A stretch of 5,124 bases of DNA, from assembly GCA_963580095.1 (NCBI GenBank), contig CAUZJQ010000313.1, positions 1 through 5,124 of the forward strand, written 5' to 3'. Origin of the DNA: CAJWLW01 sp963580095 (GTDB lineage: Bacteria > Verrucomicrobiota > Lentisphaeria > JABSQK01 > CAJWLW01). Positions 4,802-5,124 of the stretch are shown in pieces (position 1 is the stretch's first letter; every line of letters begins with the position of its first letter). The position numbers were made by a program, and so were the translations under genes. The notes beneath the pieces were generated by a model. It had not been told where the DNA came from. It saw only the letters and a program-made list of their open reading frames with translations, and did not search any database.

Positions 4802-5124
4802 TCAGGCAACACTGGCCTTGGCATCGCCGTCGTCGTCTTTTGCTTTCGTTTCAGTGATCGGACTGCCCGTGCCGTTGACGACATTCTCATCGATGATACA
4901 GGCAGTGATATCGTCACGTGACGGAATTTCGAACATGATATCCAGCATGATCGACTCGAGAATCGACCGTAGACCACGGGCGCCGGTGCCGCGATCGATC
5001 GCCTTCCTCGCCAGTGCCTCGAGAGCATCGTTGGTAAAACTAAGCGCGACATCTTCCATGGCAAACAGTTTCTGATACTGTTTGATGACGGCATTTTTCG
5101 TCCCGCTCAGGATCTCTACCAGTT
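4802..5124 (-). CDS. clpX: ATP-dependent Clp protease ATP-binding subunit ClpX, C-terminal fragment
   Basis: The gene enters from the right edge and its last 106 codons are visible, ending in TGA (4802-4804). The protein begins LVEILSGTKNAVIKQYQKLF and continues AMEDVALSFTNDALEALARKAI. Next comes RGTGARGLRSILE, with the sensor-2 arginine region of AAA+ unfoldases, and LDIMFEIPS, all diagnostic of the ClpX small domain. ClpX is the hexameric unfoldase that feeds substrates to ClpP in the cytoplasm. The tail after about residue 82 (rich in Asp, Lys and Thr, ending KASVA) is a variable low-complexity extension. The ATP-binding core and the ClpP-docking loop lie outside the window. Lon has a different C-terminal domain and is excluded. 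The next gene downstream on the same strand is the SurA-like chaperone. Confidence 0.96.
   Translation of the reverse strand, partial: LVEILSGTKNAVIKQYQKLFAMEDVALSFTNDALEALARKAIDRGTGARGLRSILESIMLDIMFEIPSRDDITACIIDENVVNGTGSPITETKAKDDDGDAKASVA

Noticed and set aside
4758..4806. Inverted repeats after clpX (GTGTCG/CGACAC and CCTGA/TCAGG) as a terminator
   Set aside because: Stems are only 5-6 bases, the loop of the first is 21 bases, and neither is followed by a T run on the clpX strand.

Overview
The window is a chromosomal housekeeping stretch from a Gram-negative-type, aerobically respiring bacterium, with moderately high GC and strong G/C preference at third codon positions in the genes. 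The taxonomic guess is inference only. An A/V-type ATP synthase whose K (proteolipid) gene ends a gene run, a TrmFO-type tRNA methylase, a DUF6370-like small protein, weak Shine-Dalgarno sites and a CtaA variant with Asn in place of a heme-ligand His together point to the Bacteroidota/PVC side of the tree. Verrucomicrobiota (Opitutae-like) is the best guess, held with low to moderate confidence. I see no mobile element, CRISPR array, rRNA or tRNA.

Layout, left to right. On the + strand, positions 2-88 hold the last codons of an A/V-type ATP synthase subunit K. A short DUF6370-like reading frame (to 269) is entangled with its 3' end in the +1 frame and has no normal start. On the - strand, 332-2186 is a tightly overlapping cluster, read right to left: a small predicted membrane protein (2186-1989), a 47-residue protein (1992-1849), and a large fusion of heme A synthase (CtaA/COX15) with an SCO copper chaperone (1852-332). 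Both junctions are 4-base ATGA overlaps. A divergent promoter region (about 2187-2270) separates this cluster from trmFO (2271-3623, +). trmFO converges on, and overlaps by 35 bases, a secreted SurA/PpiC-type chaperone gene (3589-4584, -). Upstream of that gene lies a C-rich leader whose opposite strand is a strong G-quadruplex/telomere-like motif (4589-4627), and then the 3' end of clpX (4802-5124, -).

How the genes work together. The CtaA-SCO protein combines two assembly steps for an aa3-type cytochrome oxidase, heme A synthesis and copper delivery to CuA, and sits next to the ATP synthase that uses the resulting proton or sodium gradient. clpX and the SurA-like chaperone form a protein quality-control pair, one cytoplasmic and one periplasmic. 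TrmFO makes m5U54 in tRNA. No clear new multi-gene system is visible. The items most worth checking are the CtaA-SCO fusion with its substituted heme ligand, the ATGA-coupled small genes in front of it, the atpK/DUF6370 frame junction, and the G-quadruplex leader.
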